A stretch of 64,000 nt of DNA, taken from JBCDLI01 sp038745535. GTDB lineage: Bacteria > Pseudomonadota > Alphaproteobacteria > Rhizobiales > Rhizobiaceae. The translations under genes were made by a program, and so were the position numbers. The DNA lies in NCBI GenBank assembly GCA_038745535.1, contig JBCDLI010000004.1, positions 1 to 64,000 on the forward strand, given 5' to 3'. This document shows, piece by piece, positions 25,736 to 35,476 of the stretch; the stretch's first letter is position 1; each line of letters opens with the position of its first letter. The notes beneath the pieces were generated by a model, which worked only from the letters and a program-made list of their open reading frames with translations, was not told the origin of the DNA and ran no database searches.

Positions 25736-26929
25736 TCACCCAGCGTTGAGATTTGTTGGCCGTGTTGTTGGCACCGGCGCATTGAACCCAGGGCGCAGGC
25801 CAAAGCGTTCGCTATCACCTTCTTCGAGCAGTGTCGGCCTGAACGGTTTTCTTTCGGGAATTGGGTAACCACTGATCACCGTGCCGTTCATGATGACAGC
25901 GGACGCACTTTGACCTTCCGCACCGCCAAGACCTGCTGATATCGCGACCGGCGGTCGTTGAAGTGCGGTGATGGATGGGGTGTCGAACGTGAGAAAACCT
26001 TCGATCTGTCGTCCGTCCCAACGGCTGGCGCGCGCTTGCTCCGTACAGACCTGCGGACGCAAATTCGCCATCGGCTGGCTGGCTTGAGACTGATTGACAG
26101 GTAGCGAAGTCAGGTCTGGGAGGTCTGCTCCACTCGCCACCTTCAAAAACGCATCATCCATTAGCCTCGCGCTTTTTTCGCCGCGCGCTTTCTGCGATGG
26201 CTCACCCATGACCACGGTGATCACGGTGTCGTTGTTGCGGGTCGCGGATGCCACGATATTGAAGCCCGATGCGCAGACAAAGCCGGTTTTCATGCCGTCT
26301 GCCCCGTCGTATCGGCCGAGCAAGAGATTGTAGGTAGGCGTCACAGCATCGCCGACACGGATCGCTTCCGCCGCAAAAAGTCGGTCAAACTCGGGAAATT
26401 CCAGTCGAATTGCACGCGAAAGGAGGGCCATGTCACGGGCGGTCGTGTACTGATTGACGTCGTGGAGACCGTGCGGATTCACAAAACTGGTGCCTGTCAT
26501 ACCCAGACCAACTGCCACCTCATTCATCAGCTGAACAAAGGCCGGTTCACTGCCTGCAACAGCTTCACCAAGCGCCACAGCGATGTCGTTGGCGGACTTG
26601 ATTATGAGCATCTTCAGCGCATTATCGACGGTTAAGACGGAGCCCACAGCGTACCCCATTCGGCTTGGCGGGGTATTGGCAGCATTACCGGAAATTTTTA
26701 CAGGCGACGACAGTTCCAAGCTTTCGTTGCGAAGAGCGCGAAAGGTCACATAGGCGGTCATCAGTTTCGTCAGAGACGCCGGGCTCCACCGCCGAAAAGC
26801 ATCCTCGGCCTGAGTTACTTGGCCCGATTGCACATGCACCGTGATTGACGGTGCAGCGATAGCCGGTGTTACAAGCCCGGCTTGCCAGAAGATCATCCCA
26901 GAGATGGCAAGCATCACTGCCTTGAGCAT
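25736..26929 (-). CDS. D-alanyl-D-alanine carboxypeptidase (penicillin-binding protein, S11)
   Basis: About 397 residues, exported, with a signal peptide at the start (MLKAVMLAISGMIFWQAGLVTPAIA). It trims the terminal D-alanine from peptidoglycan stem peptides. The three active-site motifs are present: S-L-T-K in RRWSPASLTKLM, S-A-N in IIKSANDIAV, and K-T-G in DGMKTGFVCASG. The last 120 residues form a proline-rich tail with no clear membrane anchor. ATG 26929 is preceded by GGAGGT; the longer frame reaches toward the divergent amidohydrolase gene and is not credible. Confidence 0.88.
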   Translation of the reverse strand: MLKAVMLAISGMIFWQAGLVTPAIAAPSITVHVQSGQVTQAEDAFRRWSPASLTKLMTAYVTFRALRNESLELSSPVKISGNAANTPPSRMGYAVGSVLTVDNALKMLIIKSANDIAVALGEAVAGSEPAFVQLMNEVAVGLGMTGTSFVNPHGLHDVNQYTTARDMALLSRAIRLEFPEFDRLFAAEAIRVGDAVTPTYNLLLGRYDGADGMKTGFVCASGFNIVASATRNNDTVITVVMGEPSQKARGEKSARLMDDAFLKVASGADLPDLTSLPVNQSQASQPMANLRPQVCTEQARASRWDGRQIEGFLTFDTPSITALQRPPVAISAGLGGAEGQSASAVIMNGTVISGYPIPERKPFRPTLLEEGDSERFGLRPGFNAPVPTTRPTNLNAG

Positions 26930-27064
26930 GGAAAGACCTCCAAAATCCCGATTTGCTAAGCGCATTTGCTGGGTGTCAAAACACGCAAAAAACGTGACGT
27001 CTAGAAGGCGAAACTTGAATTCACCGTCCAGTCCCGTCATTTGGAGTGCAAAGTGGAGACAAGT

Positions 27065-28228
27065 ATGGCGATACTGAACAGCGTTGCAGATGGCTTAGGA
27101 GACGTGCGCGCCTGGCGTCGGCACCTGCATGCCAATCCAGAACTCATGTTCGACGTGCATGAGACCGCGAAGTTTGTTGCGGAGAAGCTGCGTGAATTCG
27201 GTTGTGATGAGGTCGTCACCGGCATTGGGCGTACGGGCGTTGTCGGTCTCATAAATGGCAATCGTGGCTCTGGTCCAACCATCGGGTTGAGGTCGGACAT
27301 GGACGCGCTTCCGATCACCGAACGTCGTGATCTGCCCCACAAATCGAAGACGTCCGGCAAGATGCACGCCTGTGGCCATGATGGACACATGGCGATGCTG
27401 CTCGGTGCTGCCCGCCATTTTGCTGAAACACGCAACTTTTCCGGTCGCATTGCCGTGATTTTTCAGCCGGCCGAAGAGGGCGGTGGCGGCGGTCGCGTGA
27501 TGGTCGAAGACGGCTTGATGGGCCGTTTCGACATCGAGCGCGTCTACGGTATGCACAATATGCCGGGCATTCCGGTCGGCGAATTTGCCATCCGGAAAGG
27601 GCCCTTCTTTGCGGCAACGGACGAGTTCGCGATCACGATTATCGGGAAAGGCGGCCATGCCGCCATGCCTCATCGGGCCAATGATCCTGTGGTGATCGGC
27701 GCGCAAATCGTACAGGCCTTCCAAACCATTGCCTCGCGTTCTGTGGACCCGCTTGCGTCAATCGTGGTCTCGGTGACGAAGTTCAACGCAGGAACGGCAC
27801 ACAATGTCATTCCGGAGCGGGTGACCTTAGCGGGCACGATGCGAACCTTGACGCCTGAGAACCGCGCCTTTGGCGAGAAACGCATGCGGGAGATCGTGGA
27901 TGGTGTCGTTGCAGCCTACGGCGCTAGGGCAGAATTTGGCTTCCACCGCGGCTACCCGGTCACCGTAAACGATGGCGACGAAGCATTGATATGCGCTGAC
28001 GCTGCGCAGACGGTGACAGATGCCATTCACGTCAACTCCGAGGCCGAGCCGCTGATGGGAGGGGAAGACTTCGCCTATATGCTCGAGGCAAAACCGGGCG
28101 CTATGATCTTGATCGGTAATGGGGACACGGCTGGGCTTCACCACCCCGATTATGATTTCAATGACGATGCGCTAGGTTGGGGAGTGAGCTATTGGGTGAA
28201 GCTTGCCGAAACCCAGCTCGCTGCCTGA
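27065..28228 (+). CDS. M20 family amidohydrolase (hippurate hydrolase type)
   Basis: A 387-residue metal-dependent hydrolase of the M20D group. Visible: HLHANPELMFDVHET, the metal-ligand region MHACGHDGHMAMLLGAA, the catalytic EE in QPAEEGGGG, and GMHNMPGIPVG in the dimerisation part. The group removes acyl or aryl groups from N-acyl amino acids; the exact substrate cannot be told. ATG 27065 has GGAG 6 bases upstream. It is divergent from the carboxypeptidase gene. Confidence 0.87.
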   Translation: MAILNSVADGLGDVRAWRRHLHANPELMFDVHETAKFVAEKLREFGCDEVVTGIGRTGVVGLINGNRGSGPTIGLRSDMDALPITERRDLPHKSKTSGKMHACGHDGHMAMLLGAARHFAETRNFSGRIAVIFQPAEEGGGGGRVMVEDGLMGRFDIERVYGMHNMPGIPVGEFAIRKGPFFAATDEFAITIIGKGGHAAMPHRANDPVVIGAQIVQAFQTIASRSVDPLASIVVSVTKFNAGTAHNVIPERVTLAGTMRTLTPENRAFGEKRMREIVDGVVAAYGARAEFGFHRGYPVTVNDGDEALICADAAQTVTDAIHVNSEAEPLMGGEDFAYMLEAKPGAMILIGNGDTAGLHHPDYDFNDDALGWGVSYWVKLAETQLAA

Positions 28229-28253
28229 TCCAAGATCATTCCGGTAAAGAAGC

Positions 28254-29432
28254 GTGCGAATTGCGATAAGCGGAGCCAGCGGCTTTATTGGTCAGCATTT
28301 GGTTACGCATTTAGCGGCGCAGGGTCACGACCTTATTCTACTTGGGCGAGATAATGCCAAGCTGATTGCGTTGTTCCCGGATTACGACGCGCGCGGCTAT
28401 TATGATCTTGAACAAACGTTTCGCGGCGTTGATGTGATTTTGCATTTGGCCGCTGCGCTGCCGACTGCAGATCTGACCGAGGAAGAGTTTGCCGGGGCTA
28501 ACGTGGCGCTGACACGGAATATGGTTTTGGCTGCGCAGGATGCCGGCGTGCCGATGCTCGTCAATTTCGCGACGCTTGGCTTTAAAGACAATGCCTATTC
28601 TCGGACGAAACAGACAGCTGAGCGTATTCTTGCAGACGCTGAAGGCCTTTTGGTGACGACGCTTCGCTTGCCCGCCGTTTACAGCAGTGCGCCTGACGTG
28701 CCTTTTCGGGGCGGATTGGCTCTGTTGAATCCGGTTCCCAAGTGGTGCCGTGCGGTCGTATTCGATCTGCTCGCAAGTTTACGCCCTACAGTCTCGATCT
28801 CGAAAGTCATGAGCGCGGTCGATGAAGCTCTGCAGGCAGACACTTCTTTTGAGAGGATCGTCTCCGATCGCCAGATCAATAACAAACCTTATCACTTTGC
28901 AAAAAGGCTCATCGATCTGATGGGTGTGTCCTGCGTGGTATTATTGGCAGGGTGGCTGATGGTTCTGATCGCGATCGCCGTTCGGACTTTCGATGGGTCG
29001 CCCGTCATCTTCCGTCAGACCCGGGTCGGCCAGCACCAAAAACCATTCACGCTTTACAAGTTTCGCACGATGCGAACGGGCACAGCGCAAGCGGGAACAC
29101 ATGAGATCGGAGCAGATGCGATCACGTCAATTGGCAAGTTCTTACGCAAGACGAAGCTCGATGAATTGCCGCAAATTCTTAATGTGTTGAAGGGCGAGTT
29201 GAGTTTTATCGGCCCCCGCCCCGGTTTGCCGATGCAAACCGAGCTCAATGCCGAACGGGCTAGACGAAGTGTCTTCAGCGCGCTGCCGGGTATGACAGGT
29301 CTCGCCCAAACAGAGGGGCTCGATATGAGCCGTCCAGCAGAGCTCGCCAAACGAGACGCAGACTATCTGGCGCTGCGCTCGATCATCCTCGACTTTAAAA
29401 TTCTCCTGCGGACGGTGATCAAAAAGCGGTAG
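28254..29432 (+). CDS. SDR epimerase/dehydratase-like domain fused to a bacterial sugar transferase (phosphoglycosyltransferase)
   Basis: A 392-residue two-domain protein. Residues 1-200 are an extended SDR with GASGFIGQHL and a catalytic-looking Y-S-R-T-K (115-119). Residues 215-392 are a membrane-anchored sugar transferase (PF02397): one hydrophobic segment (222-243), then FRQTRVGQ, LYKFRTM, the catalytic D-E pair in KTKLDELPQ (D303, E304) and GELSFIGPRPG. The second domain transfers sugar-1-phosphate from a nucleotide sugar to undecaprenyl phosphate to start a glycan. The SDR half lacks the long C-terminal part of full epimerases. It is read from GTG 28254, and ends 12 bases from cysNC, convergent. 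The fusion may couple sugar modification to lipid-linked initiation (inference). Confidence 0.82.
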   Translation: MRIAISGASGFIGQHLVTHLAAQGHDLILLGRDNAKLIALFPDYDARGYYDLEQTFRGVDVILHLAAALPTADLTEEEFAGANVALTRNMVLAAQDAGVPMLVNFATLGFKDNAYSRTKQTAERILADAEGLLVTTLRLPAVYSSAPDVPFRGGLALLNPVPKWCRAVVFDLLASLRPTVSISKVMSAVDEALQADTSFERIVSDRQINNKPYHFAKRLIDLMGVSCVVLLAGWLMVLIAIAVRTFDGSPVIFRQTRVGQHQKPFTLYKFRTMRTGTAQAGTHEIGADAITSIGKFLRKTKLDELPQILNVLKGELSFIGPRPGLPMQTELNAERARRSVFSALPGMTGLAQTEGLDMSRPAELAKRDADYLALRSIILDFKILLRTVIKKR

Positions 29433-29444
29433 CGCCGTTTTCAA

Positions 29445-31355
29445 TCAGTCAATCGATATCAAGCCACGTTTTCCCAATTCCTCAATCACCACATCCGCAG
29501 CCTGTTCAGCTGTGAGGTCTACCGTATTGACGTGAATGTCCGGGTTTTGGGGAGGCTCGTATGGGCTGTCGATACCGGTAAAGTTCTGTATTTCTCCAGC
29601 CCGCGCCTTTTTATAGAGGCCTTTAACGTCACGTTCTTCGGCAACTTCGAGAGGCGTGTCCACGTAGACCGTGATAAAGTCGCCTTTTTCGAACATGTCG
29701 CGCGCCATGCGTCGTTCCGCTCGGAACGGTGAGATGAACGAGACAAGTGTGATGAGGCCCGCCTCAGTCATCAGCCTCGAAACTTCCGCAACACGGCGAA
29801 TGTTCTCAACACGGTCTGTATTGGTAAAGCCAAGGTCTTTGTTCAACCCGTGGCGAACATTATCACCGTCAAGCAGCATGGTGTGGACCATGGAAGCGGT
29901 CAGCTTCTTTTCAACGATGTTTGCAATCGTTGATTTGCCGGAGCCAGAAAGACCAGTGAACCACAAGACGCAGGGCTTCTGGCCCTTCATTTCTGCTCGA
30001 GCAGACTTTGAGACTTCGGTCGCTTGCCAATGAATGTTTGACGAGCGGCGAAGGGCAAAATGCAGGGTGCCCATGCCCACGGTAGCGTTTGACAGCTTAT
30101 CGATGAGGATAAAGGAGCCGGTTTCACGATTGTCGGTATAGGGGTCAAACGAAATGCGCCGGTCGAGCGATACGGTGCAGACGCCGATCTCGTTAAGTTC
30201 GAGGTTCTTCGCCGCCTCCTGGGCAAGCGTGTTGACGTTCACCTTGTATTTTGGAGAGTTGACCGTCAGCTGCGCCGTTTGGGGCCCCGCCTTCATCACA
30301 TAGGTTCGCCCAGGGAACATTTTCTGTTCCGCCATCCAGAGGATCGTCGCTTCGAACTGGCTTCCCGTTTCGGCAGGTTCGTCTGCCTTACAGATTAAGT
30401 CGCCACGGGAGATATCGATCTCGTCGTTCAGTGTTAGGGTAATCGATTGGCCGGACTGTGCCTCATCAAGGTCACCGGTCATCGTAACGATGCGTTCGAC
30501 GGTGCTTTCTTTTGCTGAAGGCAGCACCTTTATCTTGTCGCCGGGCTTGATTGTACCGGATGCAATTTGCCCGGTGAACCCGCGGAAATCGAGATTTGGG
30601 CGGTTTACCCACTGAACTGGAAGACGAAAGGGTGCTTCATCGAGCGCGTCTTCAACTTCAACGGTTTCCAAGTGCTCCATCAGCGGCTTGCCGCTATACC
30701 ACGGCGTGTTGTCGCTATGCTCAGTGACGTTGTCGCCTGCTAAAGCCGACAGTGGAATTGAGACGATATTATCGAGTGCGGGCAGTTCGGCTGCAAATGC
30801 GCGGTAGCTCTCGTCGATCTCGTTAAACGTGCTCTGACTGTAATCGACAAGGTCCATCTTGTTGACGGCAAGCACAATGTTGCGAATGCCGAGCGTCGAG
30901 CAGATGAACGAATGACGCCGCGTTTGGGTGAGAATACCCTTTCGCGCATCAATGAGGATAATCGCGAGATCGGCCGTAGAGCCGCCCGTTGCCATGTTGC
31001 GCGTATATTGTTCGTGACCGGGTGTATCGGCGACAATAAACTTGCGACGGTCTGTGGAGAAGAACCGATAGGCCACGTCAATCGTTATGCCCTGCTCGCG
31101 TTCCGAAGCTAAGCCATCCACGAGCAGTGCGAAGTCAATCGCTTCACCCTGGGTGCCGAGTTTTTTCGAGTCCGCCTCAAGCGCTGCCAGCTGATCTTCG
31201 AAGATCATTTTAGCTTCGTAGAGCATCCGTCCGATGAGCGTGGACTTGCCATCGTCTACCGAACCGCAGGTGATGAAGCGCAGCAGCGACTTCTCTTCGT
31301 GCTGCTTAAGGTATGCTAAAATATCTTGGGAGATGAGATCGGAGGTATGTGCCAT
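29445..31355 (-). CDS. cysNC: Bifunctional sulfate adenylyltransferase subunit 1/adenylylsulfate kinase
   Basis: A 636-residue fusion. The N-terminal GTPase (CysN) has GSVDDGKSTLIGR and DTPGHEQYTRNM, followed by elongation-factor-like beta domains. The C-terminal CysC kinase (from about residue 445) has GLSGSGKSTIA and the DGDNVRHGLN region. With CysD it makes APS from sulfate and ATP, and the kinase turns APS into PAPS. In rhizobia the NodQ-type fusion supplies PAPS for sulfation or assimilation. It overlaps cysD by one base, the operon cysQ-cysD-cysNC running leftward. Confidence 0.95.
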   Translation of the reverse strand: MAHTSDLISQDILAYLKQHEEKSLLRFITCGSVDDGKSTLIGRMLYEAKMIFEDQLAALEADSKKLGTQGEAIDFALLVDGLASEREQGITIDVAYRFFSTDRRKFIVADTPGHEQYTRNMATGGSTADLAIILIDARKGILTQTRRHSFICSTLGIRNIVLAVNKMDLVDYSQSTFNEIDESYRAFAAELPALDNIVSIPLSALAGDNVTEHSDNTPWYSGKPLMEHLETVEVEDALDEAPFRLPVQWVNRPNLDFRGFTGQIASGTIKPGDKIKVLPSAKESTVERIVTMTGDLDEAQSGQSITLTLNDEIDISRGDLICKADEPAETGSQFEATILWMAEQKMFPGRTYVMKAGPQTAQLTVNSPKYKVNVNTLAQEAAKNLELNEIGVCTVSLDRRISFDPYTDNRETGSFILIDKLSNATVGMGTLHFALRRSSNIHWQATEVSKSARAEMKGQKPCVLWFTGLSGSGKSTIANIVEKKLTASMVHTMLLDGDNVRHGLNKDLGFTNTDRVENIRRVAEVSRLMTEAGLITLVSFISPFRAERRMARDMFEKGDFITVYVDTPLEVAEERDVKGLYKKARAGEIQNFTGIDSPYEPPQNPDIHVNTVDLTAEQAADVVIEELGKRGLISID

Positions 31356-32257
31356 CAGAAGTATCCCTCCTGCTTTTTCTTCTCCATTGAGGCTGACTGA
31401 TCGTGGTCGATCGCACGCCCCTGTCTTTCCGATGTCGTGGTCAACAGCATTTCCTGAATGATGTCGGGTAGTGTCGCCGCAGTGCTTTCAACAGCACCGG
31501 TGAGCGGATAACAGCCAAGCGTACGGAAGCGAACTGTCCGCATCTGTTTGGTCTTCATGTACTCCTCGGGGATTCGATCATCGTCAACCATGATGTACAT
31601 GTTATTGTACTCAACCACCGGACGCTCAGCGGCATAGTAAAGTGGTACGATATCAATTTTCTCGAGATAGATGTACTGCCATATGTCGAGTTCGGTCCAA
31701 TTGGACAGCGGGAACACGCGGATAGACTGCCCCGGTGCCTTACGGGTGTTGTATATTTTCCAAAGCTCTGGGCGCTGATTTTTGGGGTCCCAACGGTGGT
31801 CGGCTGTGCGGAACGAGAAGATACGTTCCTTAGCGCGCGATTTCTCTTCGTCACGCCTCGCGCCACCAAACGCAACGTCAAATTTGTGGAGATCAAGCGC
31901 CTGCTTCAGCGCCTGTGTCTTCATGACGTCGGTGTGCACCGCGCTTCCCGATGCGAACGGATTGATGCCCTGTTCCACACCTTCCTGATTGGTGTGAACA
32001 TAAAGCTTCATGCCTGTCTCTTCGGCGACTTTGGCACGAAACTTATACATTTCCTGAAACTTCCACGTCGTATCGACATGCAGCAGCGGGAACGGCGGGC
32101 GTGACGGATAAAATGCTTTTAATGCCAGATGCAGCATCACCGCAGAGTCTTTGCCGATCGAATAAAGCATCACTGGGTTTTCAGCTTCAGCGGCGACTTC
32201 CCGCATAATTTGGATGCTTTCGGCCTCTAGCCGCTGCAGGTGTGTCAGGTTTGCCAT
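31355..32257 (-). CDS. cysD: Sulfate adenylyltransferase subunit 2
   Basis: A 300-residue ATP-pyrophosphatase subunit that adenylates sulfate together with CysN. It shows the pyrophosphatase loop YSIGKDSAVMLHLA, HVDTTWKF, FGGARRDEEKSRAKER and TLGCYPLTGAVES. The ATG at 32257 gives the usual N-terminus (MANLTHLQRLEAES); 11 residues upstream are unconserved. It is one base from cysNC and 14 bases downstream of cysQ. Confidence 0.96.
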   Translation of the reverse strand: MANLTHLQRLEAESIQIMREVAAEAENPVMLYSIGKDSAVMLHLALKAFYPSRPPFPLLHVDTTWKFQEMYKFRAKVAEETGMKLYVHTNQEGVEQGINPFASGSAVHTDVMKTQALKQALDLHKFDVAFGGARRDEEKSRAKERIFSFRTADHRWDPKNQRPELWKIYNTRKAPGQSIRVFPLSNWTELDIWQYIYLEKIDIVPLYYAAERPVVEYNNMYIMVDDDRIPEEYMKTKQMRTVRFRTLGCYPLTGAVESTAATLPDIIQEMLLTTTSERQGRAIDHDQSASMEKKKQEGYF

Positions 32258-32271
32258 CGTGTTCTTTTCTT

Positions 32272-33039
32272 TTATTCGCCCAAGCCGCACTTAGTGCGTG
32301 CGTCTGGTGTGCATGCAATGAAATTTGGGTTTCGAAATTCCGGCTTCGCATAGAGAAGAGGCGAACCATCTTCAAGGACAACCGAGCCCCCCGCTGCCAA
32401 AAGTACAGCATGGCCGGCTGCGGTGTCCCATTCCATAGTTGGGCCGAAGCGAGGATAGACGTCAGCCTCGCCGGCGGCCAACAGACAGAATTTTAGCGAT
32501 GAGCCCGCAGGCACCTTTGCTGAAATGTCGTTTGTGTTCAAAAATGACTGAGTTGGTTCATTGTTATGCGAACGGCTGGCGACCGCGCGCATTGATCCGG
32601 TGCAATTTGTCACCCGGATTGTTTTTTTATCGCCCGCACAGACCTCAAACGCACCTTCATCGCCTATGAACATGCGATCGACAGCAGGAGCATGCACAAT
32701 CCCGAACACCGGTTTGCGGTCCTCAATAAGCGCAATATTGATTGTAAACTCACCGGTTTTATTGACGAACTCTTTGGTGCCATCAATCGGATCGACCAAG
32801 AAGAACGGTTCGTCCCCGACGTCGAGCGAGTGGGTGGATGCCTGCTCTTCTGTTACGATCGCCACGCCCGGATAGAGATCGGTCAAGGCTGTCACCAACA
32901 CTTTGTTGATTGCTAGGTCAGCTTCGGTGACAGGCGATTTGTCAGCTTTCTCTTCCACCGAAAACTCACGTGCATAAATCGCCATTGCGAGTTCGCCTGC
33001 GTCCGCAACAACCTTTGCCAACTGCTCGCTGTTCTGCAT
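32272..33039 (-). CDS. cysQ: 3'(2'),5'-bisphosphate nucleotidase CysQ
   Basis: A 255-residue inositol-monophosphatase-fold enzyme. It removes the 3'-phosphate from PAP left after sulfation or PAPS reduction. Motifs: the metal-site glutamate in VTEEQ, DPIDGTKEFVNKTGEFT, and WDTAAGHAVLLAAGG. It is the first gene of the cysQ-cysD-cysNC operon, so PAP recycling is set next to PAPS synthesis. Divergent from the PglF/CapD-type dehydratase gene. Confidence 0.9.
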   Translation of the reverse strand: MQNSEQLAKVVADAGELAMAIYAREFSVEEKADKSPVTEADLAINKVLVTALTDLYPGVAIVTEEQASTHSLDVGDEPFFLVDPIDGTKEFVNKTGEFTINIALIEDRKPVFGIVHAPAVDRMFIGDEGAFEVCAGDKKTIRVTNCTGSMRAVASRSHNNEPTQSFLNTNDISAKVPAGSSLKFCLLAAGEADVYPRFGPTMEWDTAAGHAVLLAAGGSVVLEDGSPLLYAKPEFRNPNFIACTPDARTKCGLGE

Positions 33040-33190
33040 TTTCCCGGTCCCGGATAGTGCAGTCGTACTAAATCACCGCCATGGCCGGTCAATTGCACCA
33101 TAGGACCAAGGGTTCGTCTGAACTTTATACCATCGAGTATGATTAGATTGCGGGTCCAGTAATCGAGTTTAGTGACCAACTTTACAAAAG

Positions 33191-35212
33191 GTGTTCCGTA
33201 ACGTCTTGCGGGACGGTTCAGTCTTGGGCATGCTCATGATGTGGAGATTGGGTGTGCGACAACAAGCTTTTCAGGCTGCGGTAGATAAGTGTGTGTGGTT
33301 AATTCGCGCTGTCGTAAACGCGTTGTCGCGTCGGCAGCGGCGAGCTGTCCAGCTCGCGTTTGACATTTTCATTTTGAGTTTCTGCGTTTGGCTAGCTTTC
33401 CAGCTTCGGCTGGGCTTTGGGCACAACTTCACCGACGCGCAAATAATTTCTATAGCGATAGCGCCTATTATCGGCATTCCGATTTTTATTCGCTTTGGTC
33501 TCTATCGGGCGGTACTTCGCTACATTCCAAACATGGCGCTGTGGACCATAATTCAGGCAATCGGGTTGACGACGACTGTGTGGGCTGCCGCTATTTTTCT
33601 CGTTGGTTTTTATGGCGGTGAGGGCGTCCCGCGCTCAATTCCAATTATCTTTGCGCTCCTGGCTTTTGCGATCACCTTGGTGTCGCGCTTTGCTGCGCAG
33701 CAGATAATCTATTGGGAGCGAGCACGGGATCGTAAGCGATACGCAATTTACGGTGCTGGCGCTGCGGGGCTACAATACGCACAGGCTCTCACGTCGGCCG
33801 GTGAGGTTGAGGTCTGCGCTCTTTTCGATGACGACCGCGATCGCCAGAAGATGGAGTTTCACGGTGTCAAGTGTTACCCGCCAAACCAGATCGCGGATTG
33901 GATTAAGCGCCTCGGCATTGAGAGTATCGTAATTTGCCTTCCGTCAATTTCCGGTCAACGTCGTCTGGAGATCGCAGCTTCACTGGCTAAGTACGATGTC
34001 AAGGTTCAGACGCTACCGAGCCTTGGCGAGCTGGTTGATGGCAAATACCGTGTTGAGCCCTTCGACAACATTGACCTTAACGAGCTGCTAGGGCGGTCCC
34101 CTGTTCCACCGGACTTAGAACTTGTCCGCCAGTCTATCGCAAACAAAACCATCCTTGTGACTGGAGCTGGCGGTTCCATTGGTTCTCAGTTGGTCCGCAC
34201 ACTTGCGACTTACGGGGCTGCCTCAATCATAATGGTCGACCACTCCGAGTTTGCGCTCTTTGAGGTGGATCGCAAGATGAGGGCCGAAACCGACCAGTGC
34301 ATCCTTGTTCCGGTGCTCGCATCTGTGCTCGATGAAAAAGCGATGCGTGAAGTTTTTGAAACGTATCACCCAAATGTCGTGTTTCACGCCGCTGCCTATA
34401 AACACGTTGCCTTGGCGGAAAGAAATTCGCGTGCGGTTTTCGAAAACAACGTTTTGGGAACGAAAACTCTGCTTGAAATGAGCGAGCGGTTCCCGCTGGA
34501 TACCTTCGTCTTCATCTCAACCGATAAGGCGGTAAACCCCACATCGGTGATGGGTGCCACCAAACGGCTTGGCGAATTGCTCGTTCGCCACCACGCTGAG
34601 ATCTCCTCGAAAGGGCGAACATATCTTTCTGTGCGTTTCGGAAATGTGATCGGCTCTCAAGGTTCTGTCATCCCGATATTCAAGGAGCAGATACGACGCG
34701 GTGGGCCGGTGACTGTCCGCGGGCGCGGCACTAATCGCTACTTTATGGCTATTTCTGAGGCGTGTGAGTTGATTATCCAATCGTCTGGTATGGCTGAGGG
34801 TGGCGAGACGTTTTTGTTGAAAATGGGCGAACCCGTTTCAATTGAGGCGCTGGCGCGCAGCATGATCAAGCTATCGGGACTTACCGTCAAAAGTGCAGAT
34901 CGACCCGACGGCGATATCGAGATTAAGCTTGAAGACATCCAGCCGGGCGAGAAAACGACCGAAGACCTGTTTTACGATGTCTCAACGTCTGTACCGACAA
35001 AGCACCCAAAAATCGTGCGCGCGAAGAAACGAACCCAAGCGCATCTTCGCGTGGAAGAAGGGGTCGAGCGTATCGTTAACATCTTGGCCAACGAACTGGA
35101 CCGAGATGTGCGGCAGACAATTTTTGCCGTGTTGGATGATTGCCAAAATGATATGGCAACGCCCTATTCGGCCAGCGTTGTGAACCTAGACGACAAGCGC
35201 AAGTCCGGTTGA
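33191..35212 (+). CDS. Membrane nucleotide-sugar 4,6-dehydratase-like protein (PglF/CapD/WbpM type)
   Basis: About 673 residues. Several N-terminal membrane segments (from about residue 50 to 165) precede a first Rossmann domain (YAIYGAGAAGLQYAQAL) and then an extended SDR with VTGAGGSIGSQLVRTL, FISTDKAVNPTSVMGATKR (serine/methionine/lysine triad of the SMK type) and VRFGNVIGSQGSV. Such enzymes make 4-keto-6-deoxy-N-acetylhexosamines for exopolysaccharide or glycan synthesis. The start at GTG 33191 has no good ribosome site; the ATG run at 33230-33238 is an alternative. The nearest partner is the phosphoglycosyltransferase fusion 4 kb away. Confidence 0.85.
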   Translation: MFRNVLRDGSVLGMLMMWRLGVRQQAFQAAVDKCVWLIRAVVNALSRRQRRAVQLAFDIFILSFCVWLAFQLRLGFGHNFTDAQIISIAIAPIIGIPIFIRFGLYRAVLRYIPNMALWTIIQAIGLTTTVWAAAIFLVGFYGGEGVPRSIPIIFALLAFAITLVSRFAAQQIIYWERARDRKRYAIYGAGAAGLQYAQALTSAGEVEVCALFDDDRDRQKMEFHGVKCYPPNQIADWIKRLGIESIVICLPSISGQRRLEIAASLAKYDVKVQTLPSLGELVDGKYRVEPFDNIDLNELLGRSPVPPDLELVRQSIANKTILVTGAGGSIGSQLVRTLATYGAASIIMVDHSEFALFEVDRKMRAETDQCILVPVLASVLDEKAMREVFETYHPNVVFHAAAYKHVALAERNSRAVFENNVLGTKTLLEMSERFPLDTFVFISTDKAVNPTSVMGATKRLGELLVRHHAEISSKGRTYLSVRFGNVIGSQGSVIPIFKEQIRRGGPVTVRGRGTNRYFMAISEACELIIQSSGMAEGGETFLLKMGEPVSIEALARSMIKLSGLTVKSADRPDGDIEIKLEDIQPGEKTTEDLFYDVSTSVPTKHPKIVRAKKRTQAHLRVEEGVERIVNILANELDRDVRQTIFAVLDDCQNDMATPYSASVVNLDDKRKSG

Positions 35213-35220
35213 GCACACAA

Positions 35221-35235
35221 GTCCGTCTGCCGGAC
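35221..35235 (+). terminator. Possible terminator hairpin after the dehydratase gene
   Basis: GTCCG, TCTGC loop, CGGAC forms a small stem nine bases after the stop, but no T-run follows immediately (a T-rich stretch occurs about 30 bases later). Weak support. Confidence 0.25.
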
Positions 35236-35376
35236 GTGGTTGGGCGCAAAGAATTTTGTTTTTCGGGTAAAATCTCTAGGCCTCACAGCCCGCCGTTTTG
35301 AAACAGGCATCGCTACTCCCTGTCGGCCAACCTGTCTTGAGTGTTTCCGGCTTTAGTGGCATTTGCGAAGTGAGTG

Positions 35377-35453
<77 letters not shown>

Positions 35454-35476
35454 TCTCAACCGGTATCTGAATGGAC

